Part shown: positions 47,542 to 54,550 of the stretch, piece after piece
Layout of the letters: the number at the start of each line of letters is the position of its first letter
Numbering within the stretch: the stretch's first letter is position 1
Origin: an uncultured Bacillota bacterium
GTDB taxonomy: Bacteria; Bacillota_I; Bacilli_A; RFN20; CAG-826
NCBI GenBank assembly: GCA_949293555.1
Contig: CASFDV010000003.1
Span: forward strand, 257,614-321,613
Direction of reading: 5' to 3'
DNA: 64,000 nt
Made by a program: the position numbers and the translations under genes
Notes under the pieces: generated by a model
Seen by the model: only the letters and a program-made list of their open reading frames with translations
Database searches by the model: none
Told to the model about the DNA's origin: nothing

Positions 47542-48089
47542 AAAAACTTCCCGGCACGTACAACTCCATCGCTGGCGACGCACCCATCGGGGGAAGCTAC
47601 CATACTTAACCAGATTACCTCGGCAAGGTCAACTGATCGATGCATGCCCCGTCAGGCGACAAAGTCATCGCGATGCCTCGCCGCCTCAAAAAGCTCCGCC
47701 CGAGCCCGAAGTATCATGCCCCTGCGTTCCCCTGCCTCGGAAAGGAGGCCGGAATGAAGAAGACGAAAGGTGAAGGCAAAGGACGTAACTCCCGTCGAGG
47801 CTTGCCCAAGCGTCCAGGAGCCAAGCGGAGCTGAGAATCACCTTTCGCAGCTCCCCACGGGCCAAGGCGATAAAATGCCCCTCCTCGAAAGACAAAGCCC
47901 GCCTTGGTCAAGGGGCGTTCGAAAGGCCTTGAAGAACAAGAGATGCAATGCGGACGCCGTAGGTCCCCGCTTCGGCAAGGCCAGCATCAGACGTGCTGGC
48001 AGCCGTATCTTGGGGCTTTCCGCAAGTCCGCTGGAGCTCTTCCCCAACGGAACGACAGGAAAGAACGTTCCGCGGGAAGCGGCGCCTAG
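47542..48089. other. 550-bp region without a clear gene
   Basis: Mixed composition with only short, unconvincing ORFs on both strands. It contains the hairpin GCCAGCA-N7-TGCTGGC (about 47982-48002), and near 47557-47605 a piece similar to 56889-56938. I see no RNase P, SRP or tmRNA signature. Probably decayed mobile or foreign DNA. Confidence 0.4.
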
Positions 48090-48818
48090 CTACCCCTTCC
48101 TCGGGCGGAGGGCGTGCATGAGGATCCCTCCCGCCACGGCGACGTTGAGGGAGTCGATCCCCTCGATGGGGATCCGGAGGAGGAGCGAGGCGTGGGAAAG
48201 CGCCTCCTCGCTCACCCCCTGGCCCTCGCTTCCAAGGACGAGGGCGAGCTTCCCCTCCTCAGGGAAAGAGAGGTCCTCCCTCTCAACGCCTTGTAGAGAA
48301 GTGGTAATTATCTGGTAGTTGCTTCTCTCTAAAAGAGAGAAGAAATCATCCTTTCCTTCAATTGGCTCAATCACATTCAACGCGAAGATGGCCCCCTGGG
48401 AGGCCTGGAGGGCCTTCCTCCCGTAGGGGCGGGCGGAGCCCTTGAGGAAGACGACGTCATGGAAGGAGAAGGCGAGCGCGGTCCTGAGGAGGGTGCCCGC
48501 GTTCCCCGGGTCCTGCACCCCGTCGAGGACGAGGAGGCGAGATGAGGAAAGGGGCTTCCTCTCCCCCTTATGGCAGAGGGCGATCACCCCCTCGGGGGTC
48601 TTCTGGTCCGCCAGGGAGCGGAAAGCCTTTTCCGAAAGGATCACGTTCCGGACGGGGGAAGGATAGGGGGAAAGGGAAAGGATGGCCTCCGCCTTCTGGT
48701 ACCGGATCGCCTCTTCCGCCATATGGCGGCCTTCCGCGAGGAAGAGCTCTCCCTTCCCGTCGGCCTCCTTCCGGAGGGACATGAGCCAGGGGTTATGGGG
48801 GCTATCGATCCGTTCCAT
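48090..48818 (-). CDS. SpoU/TrmH-family rRNA 2'-O-methyltransferase
   Basis: 242 aa. N-terminal L30e-like substrate-binding domain, then the SPOUT knot with the three family motifs: LDGVQDPGNAGTLLRTA (about 94-110), LVLGSEGQGVSEE (about 193-205) and IPIEGIDSLNVAVAGGILMHAL. Likely modifies 23S rRNA (RlmB/AviRb-like). The start overlaps the YgjP-type gene by 17 bp. A short internal AT-rich patch (about 48296-48385) encodes a non-conserved linker. Confidence 0.88.
   Translation of the reverse strand: MERIDSPHNPWLMSLRKEADGKGELFLAEGRHMAEEAIRYQKAEAILSLSPYPSPVRNVILSEKAFRSLADQKTPEGVIALCHKGERKPLSSSRLLVLDGVQDPGNAGTLLRTALAFSFHDVVFLKGSARPYGRKALQASQGAIFALNVIEPIEGKDDFFSLLERSNYQIITTSLQGVEREDLSFPEEGKLALVLGSEGQGVSEEALSHASLLLRIPIEGIDSLNVAVAGGILMHALRPRKG
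48325..48345. repeat. Perfect inverted repeat inside the methyltransferase gene
   Basis: CTTCTCTC-TAAAA-GAGAGAAG within an AT-rich patch that stands out from the surrounding GC-rich codons. Confidence 0.6.
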
Positions 48819-49464
48819 CCTCGTCCTCCTTGAGGCAATCGCGCTTCAATAGCCTCCGCCGGCACTCCCAGTAGTCGGGGAAATGCACAAGGAGCTTCTT
48901 GTAGAAGAGGGGCCCGTGGTCCCTCCGGAAGTCGTGGGCGAGCTCGTGGGCGACGACGGAGTCGATCACGTGCTCCGGGTAATGGACGAGGGAAAGGGCG
49001 AAGGAAAGGGAGCCGTCCCGCGCGTTGTTGCTCCCGAACTGGCTCCGGTAGGGGCCGATCTTGATGGCCCGCTCCCCCTTCGTCCCCATCTTCCCCGCCC
49101 AGAGGGGCACCGCCTGGGAAAGGTACTCCCGGAGCCTCCGCTCCAAATAGCGTTCCTTGGAGCCATCCGCCATGAGGCTGAGCCCCGGGACCTTCTCCCT
49201 CTTCCCGAAAAGAAGGAGGGTGTCCCCGGTCTCGCGCTTCCTCTTCCACGTTTCCTCGGGGTACCTCCCCTTGTAGCGCGCCATGAGCCTCTCCAGCGCA
49301 GGATGCCAGAGGGACTCCGGGAGCCCTTTGGGGAAGCGGAAGAGGAAAAGCCCCCGCGTCTCGTCGTAGCGGAGCGAGTACGTCCTCCCGCCTTTCTTCG
49401 GGGAAAGAAGGATCCGTTCCCCGGTGGGGAGGGAGAAGGAAGGGGAGGGCTGGGAAAGTTCCAT
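48802..49464 (-). CDS. YgjP/DUF45-type metallopeptidase
   Basis: 220 aa from MELSQPSPSF. Zinc site VVAHELAHDFRRDHGPLFY (HELAH with a downstream His), and the family block RYLERRLREYLS. Cytoplasmic. Family members resemble M48/WLM-type metallopeptidases and their substrate is unclear. There is no SD; -10 TATAAT (49472-49477) ends 7 bp before the ATG. Divergent from the lipoprotein gene at 49533. Confidence 0.85.
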   Translation of the reverse strand: MELSQPSPSFSLPTGERILLSPKKGGRTYSLRYDETRGLFLFRFPKGLPESLWHPALERLMARYKGRYPEETWKRKRETGDTLLLFGKREKVPGLSLMADGSKERYLERRLREYLSQAVPLWAGKMGTKGERAIKIGPYRSQFGSNNARDGSLSFALSLVHYPEHVIDSVVAHELAHDFRRDHGPLFYKKLLVHFPDYWECRRRLLKRDCLKEDEDGTDR

Positions 49465-49532
49465 CTCTAGGATTATAGGTGGGGAGCGAAGAAAAATGCC
49501 CCGAAAGAACGTTCCTCCCATACAATCTTCTT

Positions 49533-50078
49533 ATGAAAGCGAAACTTACGGGAAGAACCGCCCTCCTCCTCCTTTCCTTCCTCCCCTTGTCCTCCCTTCT
49601 CCTTCCTTCGTGCGCATGGTCCACGGACGTCTACCGCATCATCGCCTGCCCCCTCACCCAAGGGAACCTCGTCTTCGAGGGCGAGGCCTCCCTATATCCC
49701 CTTGAGGAAGGGGAGGCATGGGGCCTCGAGCTCTCCCCTAGGAAATACTACGGGCTCAAGGTCGAAAGCCGCCTCTGCGGGGACAAGGACCCCCAAGGCG
49801 TCCTCGATCGCTCCTTCGCCCTTGACAAGGTCGTCCGGGTCCATCCCGGCAACGTCTTCGAGGTCGAATGGGACGCCCCGGCGATCGGCCAGGGGGTCCT
49901 TGCCTTCGACGTATTCGGGGTGGAGGGGACCTTCGGGATCGGGGGCTTCGACGAGGAGGGCGAGCTGGACTTCCATTACGGAACGATCTTCGTCCAGGAC
50001 CGCGCCGCGGAAGCTTTCAAAAGCAAGGTCCTCGAGATGGACCCGACCATGGACTGGGACGCGGTGCCCGACCTTTGA
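49533..50078 (+). CDS. Lipoprotein, unknown
   Basis: 181 aa. Signal peptide with lipobox LLPSC (Cys about residue 27). The rest is a beta-rich extracytoplasmic domain (LKVESRLCGDKDPQGVL, VLAFDVFGVEGTFGIGG) with no recognised family. No SD: -10 TACAAT (49521-49526) ends 6 bp before the ATG, so the mRNA is probably leaderless. A weak hairpin GGGCTT/AAGCCC follows the stop. Confidence 0.75.
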   Translation: MKAKLTGRTALLLLSFLPLSSLLLPSCAWSTDVYRIIACPLTQGNLVFEGEASLYPLEEGEAWGLELSPRKYYGLKVESRLCGDKDPQGVLDRSFALDKVVRVHPGNVFEVEWDAPAIGQGVLAFDVFGVEGTFGIGGFDEEGELDFHYGTIFVQDRAAEAFKSKVLEMDPTMDWDAVPDL

Positions 50079-50145
50079 GGGCTTTCTTCCCCAAGGAAGC
50101 CCTTTCGGGTGGAGGATGCCCTCCCTTTGTCCTAAAATCCCCGCG

Positions 50146-51156
50146 ATGGACAAGATTCTCGTAAGCGCCTGCCTCCTGGGCGACCGCTGCCGCTACGACG
50201 GGGAGGGAGGGGACCTCCCCATCCTCCGGAAGCTTCAGAAGAAGTACGACCTCGTGCCCTTCTGCCCCGAGGTGGAGGCGGGGCTCCCCGTGCCCCGCTC
50301 CCCCGCGGAGATCCTCCGGGGGAAGGTGGTGAGCAAGGAGGGGAAGGACCTCACCAAGGAATACGACATGGCCGCGGAGAAGGCGGTCCGCCTTTGCCGC
50401 CTCCTCGGGATCCGCATTGCGATCCTCAAGGAAAGCTCCCCCGCCTGCGGGCCCCGCAAGATCCACGACGGCACCTTCATGGGGGGCAAGGTCCCCGGGA
50501 TGGGGGTGACCGCCCGCGCGCTCGTCCAGTCCGGGGTGAAGGTCTACTCCGACGAGGACGCGCTCGGCTTCCTCCTCGAGGAAAGGAAGGACTCCTTCCT
50601 CCGCGGGAAGGAGGAAAGGAAGGGGGGCGCTCCCTCCTACGGGAAGAGGAGGAAGGAGGAGGAAGGGGCGCTCTTCCGCCTCTCCCCCGGGAAGGACGGG
50701 GACGGGAAGCCCCGGGGAGCGAGGAAGGGGAAGCCCTTCCGGAAGAAGGAAGGGGAAGCAGCATCCGAAGGACGCCCCTTCCATGGGAAGAAGGAATACC
50801 GGGGCAAGGACTTCCATGGGAAGAGGCCTTCCTACGGGAAGAAGGCCCCCTTCGCCCGGAAGGATGGGGAAGGCCCTGCAAGAGAAAAGGAAGAAAGGCC
50901 TTCCCACGGGAAGAAGGACTTCCATGGGAAGCGCCCGTCCTTCGGGAAGAAGCCTTCCTACGGGAAGAAGCCCTTCCACGGGGATCGCCCCCAAAGGGAA
51001 GGGGCGATGCGCCCGGAAGGAAGGAAGCCCCATGGAAAGAAGGACTTCCATGGGAAGAAGCCTTCCTATGGGAAGAAGGATTTCCATGGGAAGGGAGGCT
51101 TCCAGGGCAAGAAAGGCCGCGCCTTCCAGGGGAAGCCCCGGAAGAAGGAAGGATGA
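50146..51156 (+). CDS. DUF523 (TudS-like) protein with repetitive basic tail
   Basis: 336 aa. Residues 1-145 are a DUF523 domain: SACLLGDRCRYDG (Cys9, Cys15), PFCPEV (Cys40) and SPACGPRKIHDGTF (Cys101), the cysteines expected to hold an Fe-S cluster in thiouracil desulfurases. Residues about 150-336 are a disordered, strongly basic tail built of degenerate FHGK and PSYGKK units. The tail is not typical of the family (usually about 150 aa). No SD; -10 TAAAAT (50133-50138) ends 7 bp before the ATG. The stop overlaps the next gene (ATGA). Confidence 0.82.
   Translation: MDKILVSACLLGDRCRYDGEGGDLPILRKLQKKYDLVPFCPEVEAGLPVPRSPAEILRGKVVSKEGKDLTKEYDMAAEKAVRLCRLLGIRIAILKESSPACGPRKIHDGTFMGGKVPGMGVTARALVQSGVKVYSDEDALGFLLEERKDSFLRGKEERKGGAPSYGKRRKEEEGALFRLSPGKDGDGKPRGARKGKPFRKKEGEAASEGRPFHGKKEYRGKDFHGKRPSYGKKAPFARKDGEGPAREKEERPSHGKKDFHGKRPSFGKKPSYGKKPFHGDRPQREGAMRPEGRKPHGKKDFHGKKPSYGKKDFHGKGGFQGKKGRAFQGKPRKKEG
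50775..51140 (+). repeat. Degenerate coding repeats (FHGK/PSYGKK units)
   Basis: The DNA repeatedly uses TTCCATGGGAAGA and CCTTCCTACGGGAAGAAG-like units in several orders. Repeats keep the reading frame, so they are a protein-level array rather than a CRISPR or VNTR outside genes. Confidence 0.8.
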
Positions 51157-51680
51157 GGAAGAGGATCCTCGCGAGGAGGGCGCCCATCAGGCGCCCTCTT
51201 TCGCATGTGCGGCCGATGCTCGGAAGCGCGATCCTCGCCGCGCTCTCCGTCCTCGCCGGGCTCTTCCTCACGATCCCCTACCCGGGGGGAGGGCGCTTCT
51301 CCTTCGGGGACGCCTTCCTCATCCTCGGGGGGCTCCTCCTTCCTTGGAAGGAAGCGCTCCTGGGGGCGATGCTCGGGGGCGCGCTCCTCGATCTTCTCGG
51401 AGGCTCCTTCTTCTACCTTCCCTGGACGATCCTCGCCAAGGGCGCGCTTGCCCTCGCCGCGATCCTCGCGCGGAAGCTTTCCCATGGGAAGGGATGGGCG
51501 CTCCCCATCCTCATGCTCCCCGCGCCCATCCTCCAGGCGGCCATCTACCTCGTCCCCTACCGCCTCCTTCTCGAGGAAGGGGCCCTCGTCCTCTTCCTCA
51601 TGGACCTCGTCCAGGGGTTCGGGGGGCTTGCGCTCGCCATCCTCGCCGAAAGGCCCCTCAGGGCCCTCCGGAAGGACTAG
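51153..51680 (+). CDS. ECF transporter S component-like membrane protein
   Basis: 175 aa, five to six membrane helices after a basic N-terminus. The pattern SFGDAFLILGGLLLPWKEALLGAMLGGALLDLLGG is typical of vitamin/cofactor S components (Gly-rich helix packing, GDA motif). It would need the EcfAAT module encoded elsewhere. Substrate unknown. Translationally coupled to the DUF523 gene (4-bp overlap), which suggests a shared pathway, possibly a sulfur- or pyrimidine-related nutrient. Confidence 0.65.
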   Translation: MRKRILARRAPIRRPLSHVRPMLGSAILAALSVLAGLFLTIPYPGGGRFSFGDAFLILGGLLLPWKEALLGAMLGGALLDLLGGSFFYLPWTILAKGALALAAILARKLSHGKGWALPILMLPAPILQAAIYLVPYRLLLEEGALVLFLMDLVQGFGGLALAILAERPLRALRKD

Positions 51681-51860
51681 CTACTCCCCGCGGGAAAGAA
51701 GATAGAGCCCGTGGACGAGGAAGATCAGGAACAGCGCGGAAAGGGCCGCGCCCCCGCCAAGGGCGGCCTCCCGCTCCGGCGGGAAGAGGAAAAGGGCGAG
51801 GGCCAGCATCAGGAAGGATGCGGAGAGAAGGAGGGAGAGGGCGCTCTTTTTCTTCTGCAC
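51681..51860 (-). CDS. Small two-pass membrane protein, GTG start
   Basis: 59 aa (begins MQKKKSALSLLLSAS with GTG read as Met). Two membrane segments (about 6-26 and 37-54) joined by FPPEREAALGGG. Too short and GTG-led for ordinary ORF lists, but a perfect -10 TATAAT (51867-51872) ends 6 bp before the GTG, matching the leaderless pattern seen elsewhere here. It abuts the ECF gene tail to tail. Confidence 0.55.
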   Translation of the reverse strand: MQKKKSALSLLLSASFLMLALALFLFPPEREAALGGGAALSALFLIFLVHGLYLLSRGE

Positions 51861-51876
51861 GGAGGGATTATAGCGG

Positions 51877-51901
51877 AAAAGGCCCCGCGGGGTGCGGGGC
51901 C
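51877..51901 (-). terminator. Terminator after the first malK
   Basis: Stem GGCCCCGC/GCGGGGCC with a 5-base loop, followed by TTTT on the minus strand. Confidence 0.88.
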
Positions 51902-51921
51902 CTTCCGGGAACAGGAGAAGG

Positions 51922-53283
51922 CTAGTAGATCCTCTTCTCCGTGATGGGGTCGAAGATGTGGGACTTCTTGACGTTCACGAGGATGTCGAGGTCCTCGCCG
52001 ATCTTGATTTCCTTCACGAGCGGGATCTTGGCGACGAGGTCCCCGGCGCCGAAGGTCGTGTGGATGTAGTACTCGTGGCCGAGGAGCTCGGCGACCTCGA
52101 CCTTGACGCGGTAGGGGTTCACCCCGTAGCGCTCCTCCCTCTCGGGGCTCCACTCGTGGATGTCCTCGGGACGGATGCCGTAGATGACGTCGTGCGAGCC
52201 TCCGAGGGCCGCCTGGAACTTGGCGATGTCCTCCTCGAGCTTCGCCACCTGGGCGTCGACGTTCGGGTCGCGCTTGGCGGCGTTCTCCTCGGAGAGCTCC
52301 TTGATCTTGGCCTTGGCCGCGGCGATCTCGCCGTTATAGAAGTCCTCGTGGGCCTTCCTCACGGCCTCGGTGGTCTTCACCTCGAAGGTGCGCCCGTCCT
52401 TGTCGAGGAGGACGACCCTGTCCCCTTCCCAGCGGGCCTTCACCATGTTCATGGCGGGGCTCCCGATGAAGGTGGCGACGAAGACGTTGGCCGGGTTGTT
52501 GTAGATCTCGATGGGCGAGCCGATCTGCTGGATGTAGCCGAGCTTCATGACGACGATGCGGGTGGCCATCGTCATCGCCTCGGTCTGGTCGTGGGTGACG
52601 TAGATGGTGGTCGCGCCCAGGGCCTCGTGGAGCTTGATGATCTCGGAGCGCATCTGCACGCGGAGCTTGGCGTCGAGGTTCGAGAGCGGCTCGTCCATGA
52701 GGAACAGCTTCGCGTTCCGGACGATGGCGCGCCCGAGGGCGACCCTCTGCCTCTGGCCGCCGGAGAGCGCCTTCGGCTTCCGGTCGAGGTACTCCTCGAT
52801 CTGGAGGATCTTCGCCGCGCGGTGGACGCGGGTGTCGATCTCGGCGCGCGGGAGGTGGCGGATCTTGAGCCCGAAGGCCATGTTGTCGTAGACCGTCATG
52901 TGCGGGTAGAGCGCGTAGCTCTGGAACACCATCGCGATGTCGCGGTCCTTCGGGGTGACGTCGTTGGAGTAGTTCCCGTCGATGTAGAGCTCGCCGTTGG
53001 TGATGTCCTCGAGGCCGGCGATCATGCGGAGGGTCGTCGACTTCCCGCAGCCGGAGGGGCCGACGAAGACGATGAACTCGTGCTTCTGGATGTCGAGGGA
53101 GAAGTCGAAGACGGCCTGGACGCCGTTGTCGTAGATCTTGTCGACGTGGCGGAGCGAGACGTAGGCCATCCCGTCGTCGGCCTCGGGCTTCCTAGCGGAA
53201 AGGTTCTCCGCGGGGACGGGGGCGGGCTCCTTCGCCTCCTCGATCGTGGCCTCGGGGGCCGGTTTCTTCTTGAACAACGCCAT
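51922..53283 (-). CDS. msmK: Sugar ABC transporter ATPase MalK/MsmK (first copy)
   Basis: 453 aa (usual 360-370). A 38-residue Pro/Glu/Ala-rich N-terminal extension precedes the NBD: Walker [10 protein letters not shown] (about 76-84), signature LSGGQ, Walker B LFLMDE, H-loop THDQTEA. In the C-terminal regulatory region a coiled-coil insertion (about 317-361, [14 protein letters not shown]...) interrupts the TOBE domain before IRPEDIHEW. It energises MalFG-type importers. SD AAGGAGG; the promoter carries a LacI-type operator like that of malE. Confidence 0.93.
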   Translation of the reverse strand: MALFKKKPAPEATIEEAKEPAPVPAENLSARKPEADDGMAYVSLRHVDKIYDNGVQAVFDFSLDIQKHEFIVFVGPSGCGKSTTLRMIAGLEDITNGELYIDGNYSNDVTPKDRDIAMVFQSYALYPHMTVYDNMAFGLKIRHLPRAEIDTRVHRAAKILQIEEYLDRKPKALSGGQRQRVALGRAIVRNAKLFLMDEPLSNLDAKLRVQMRSEIIKLHEALGATTIYVTHDQTEAMTMATRIVVMKLGYIQQIGSPIEIYNNPANVFVATFIGSPAMNMVKARWEGDRVVLLDKDGRTFEVKTTEAVRKAHEDFYNGEIAAAKAKIKELSEENAAKRDPNVDAQVAKLEEDIAKFQAALGGSHDVIYGIRPEDIHEWSPEREERYGVNPYRVKVEVAELLGHEYYIHTTFGAGDLVAKIPLVKEIKIGEDLDILVNVKKSHIFDPITEKRIY

Positions 53284-53313
53284 GTTTATGAGCGCCTCCT
53301 TGTTTCTGGAGGG

Positions 53314-53339
53314 ATTATAGCAGGGATGAAAGCGCTGTC
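53314..53339 (-). promoter_or_regulatory. msmK promoter region with LacI-type operator
   Basis: -10 TATAAT (53314-53319) and, just upstream, GACAGCGCTTTC (53328-53339) on the minus strand, one base away from the palindrome GAAAGCGCTTTC. The -35 is not obvious. Confidence 0.62.
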
Positions 53340-53346
53340 TTGTGCA

Positions 53347-53895
53347 TCACGCACAATCAGCAGCGATACGTTCTTTCTTCTTCCTCCAACAGAGCTCGAT
53401 CGGCAGGAAGACGAGGTCGAAGAAGAGAAGCAGGAAGGAGAGGAGGGGCGCGGGGCACCATAGGGTCGACGTCCCGAACGGAAGCGGGTCCTGGCCGAAG
53501 TTACTGCACTCCTCGCTGTGGGCGCACCAGTCGGTCCAGCGGGGCTCGTAATGGACGGCGCCGTGCCATTCGGTGCTCAAGTTCGACCAGATGTCGTTGG
53601 AGCCATAGTCCGGTCCCCAGAGGGCAGCGGAGGCTGCGAGGAGCTCGATCCCGAGAAGCAGGACGAACAGGACGAGGAGCTCCCATCTCCCCTTCTTCAA
53701 GATCAGGAAAGGGATGGTGAAGAGGGCGGCGAGCAGCCAAATGATCCCGAAGATGATGTGATCGAAGGGATACAACGGGAGGACCTCGCTCCAGAAGAAG
53801 GTCCCGAGGCCGAACTCCAGGAGGAGAGGGACCAGGAAGAGGAGGGTCAGGGGAAGCTTCCTCTTCCCCGTGGATGAACTCGCCATATTTTCCAT
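53347..53895 (-). CDS. Membrane protein, unknown
   Basis: 182 aa: a short basic N-terminus, membrane segments at about 15-36, 43-66, 71-90 and 148-168, and an extracytoplasmic loop (about 90-145) with four Cys (WCAHSEEC, WCAP). No family recognised. Its own promoter has -35 TTGACT and SD AAAGGAG. Composition is lower in GC than its neighbours. It sits between the PucR-type regulator and msmK. Confidence 0.65.
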   Translation of the reverse strand: MENMASSSTGKRKLPLTLLFLVPLLLEFGLGTFFWSEVLPLYPFDHIIFGIIWLLAALFTIPFLILKKGRWELLVLFVLLLGIELLAASAALWGPDYGSNDIWSNLSTEWHGAVHYEPRWTDWCAHSEECSNFGQDPLPFGTSTLWCPAPLLSFLLLFFDLVFLPIELCWRKKKERIAADCA

Positions 53896-53915
53896 GGGAG
53901 GCTCCTTTCGCCTCC

Positions 53916-53944
53916 ATTGTTAAAAAAGATGGCTTGGAAGTCAA
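53916..53944 (-). promoter_or_regulatory. Promoter of the 53.3-kb membrane protein
   Basis: -35 TTGACT (53939-53944), 17-bp spacer, -10 AACAAT (53916-53921), then SD AAAGGAG. Confidence 0.6.
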
Positions 53945-53992
53945 CCAATTCCGCGGACGCTTCCCGCGCCAGCCCTGAGGAAAGGGCCCTCC

Positions 53993-54550
53993 TTATGCCC
54001 CGAGCCCGAGGTAGAGGGCGAAGAGGAAGGCGTCCTGCTCCTTCCGGAGGTCGAGCCCCGTCTCCTCGTGGAAGCGGTTCAGCCGGTAGAGGAGGGTGTT
54101 CCGGTGGAGGAAGAGGGCTTCCGAGGCGATGTCGCCCCGGCCGTTCATCCGAAGGTAGGTCTCCCCCGTATGGAGGAGCTCCGGGTCGACCCCGCGGAAG
54201 AGGAGCGTGAGGTCCTTGAGGAGGGCGAGGTCGCCGAAGGAGAAGGCCTTGAGGATCACCTCCCCTCCCCAGCTGATCCTCCCCGAGAGGAGGGAGAGGG
54301 CGCTCGGGAGGAGCTTCGGGAGAAGGCGGTTCCCCTCGCCCCCCATGACCCCGGCGATCGGGACGAGGAGGTCCTCGGCGAAGGCGGGGAAGGAGGAAAG
54401 GAGGCGCGGGACGTCCCTTTCCTCGAGGAGGAGGGAAGCCGCCTTCCCGTTCATCCGGAAGGAAGGGAGGGGGAGGCCGCATTCCTTGAGGAAGGCGCGG
54501 AAGGCTTCCTCGGGGAACGCCCCCTGGGCGAGGAGGAGGATCTCTTCCAT
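53993..54550 (-). CDS. PucR/CdaR-type HTH regulator, short form
   Basis: 185 aa. The last 60 residues are a PucR C-terminal HTH (HTH_30): ASEALFLHRNTLLYRLNRFHEETGLDLR. The N-terminal 110 residues are a degenerate GGDEF-like/CdaR middle; the usual sensor domain is absent. Start codon lies one base after the stop of the GH13 gene, so it probably senses carbohydrate status and regulates this locus. Target unknown. Confidence 0.75.
   Translation of the reverse strand: MEEILLLAQGAFPEEAFRAFLKECGLPLPSFRMNGKAASLLLEERDVPRLLSSFPAFAEDLLVPIAGVMGGEGNRLLPKLLPSALSLLSGRISWGGEVILKAFSFGDLALLKDLTLLFRGVDPELLHTGETYLRMNGRGDIASEALFLHRNTLLYRLNRFHEETGLDLRKEQDAFLFALYLGLGA

Noticed and set aside
47842-48080. Possible structured RNA (RNase P, SRP or tmRNA) suggested by hairpins
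   Set aside because: None of the conserved cores of these RNAs could be found on either strand; left as unexplained sequence.
47770-48318. Plus-strand ORF of 182 codons in the region after the orphan protein
   Set aside because: Its 3' half lies antisense to the methyltransferase, there is no SD or promoter, and no family pattern is visible.
50775-51140. CRISPR-like repeated DNA units
   Set aside because: Units are degenerate, contiguous without spacers and keep an open reading frame, so they are protein repeats.
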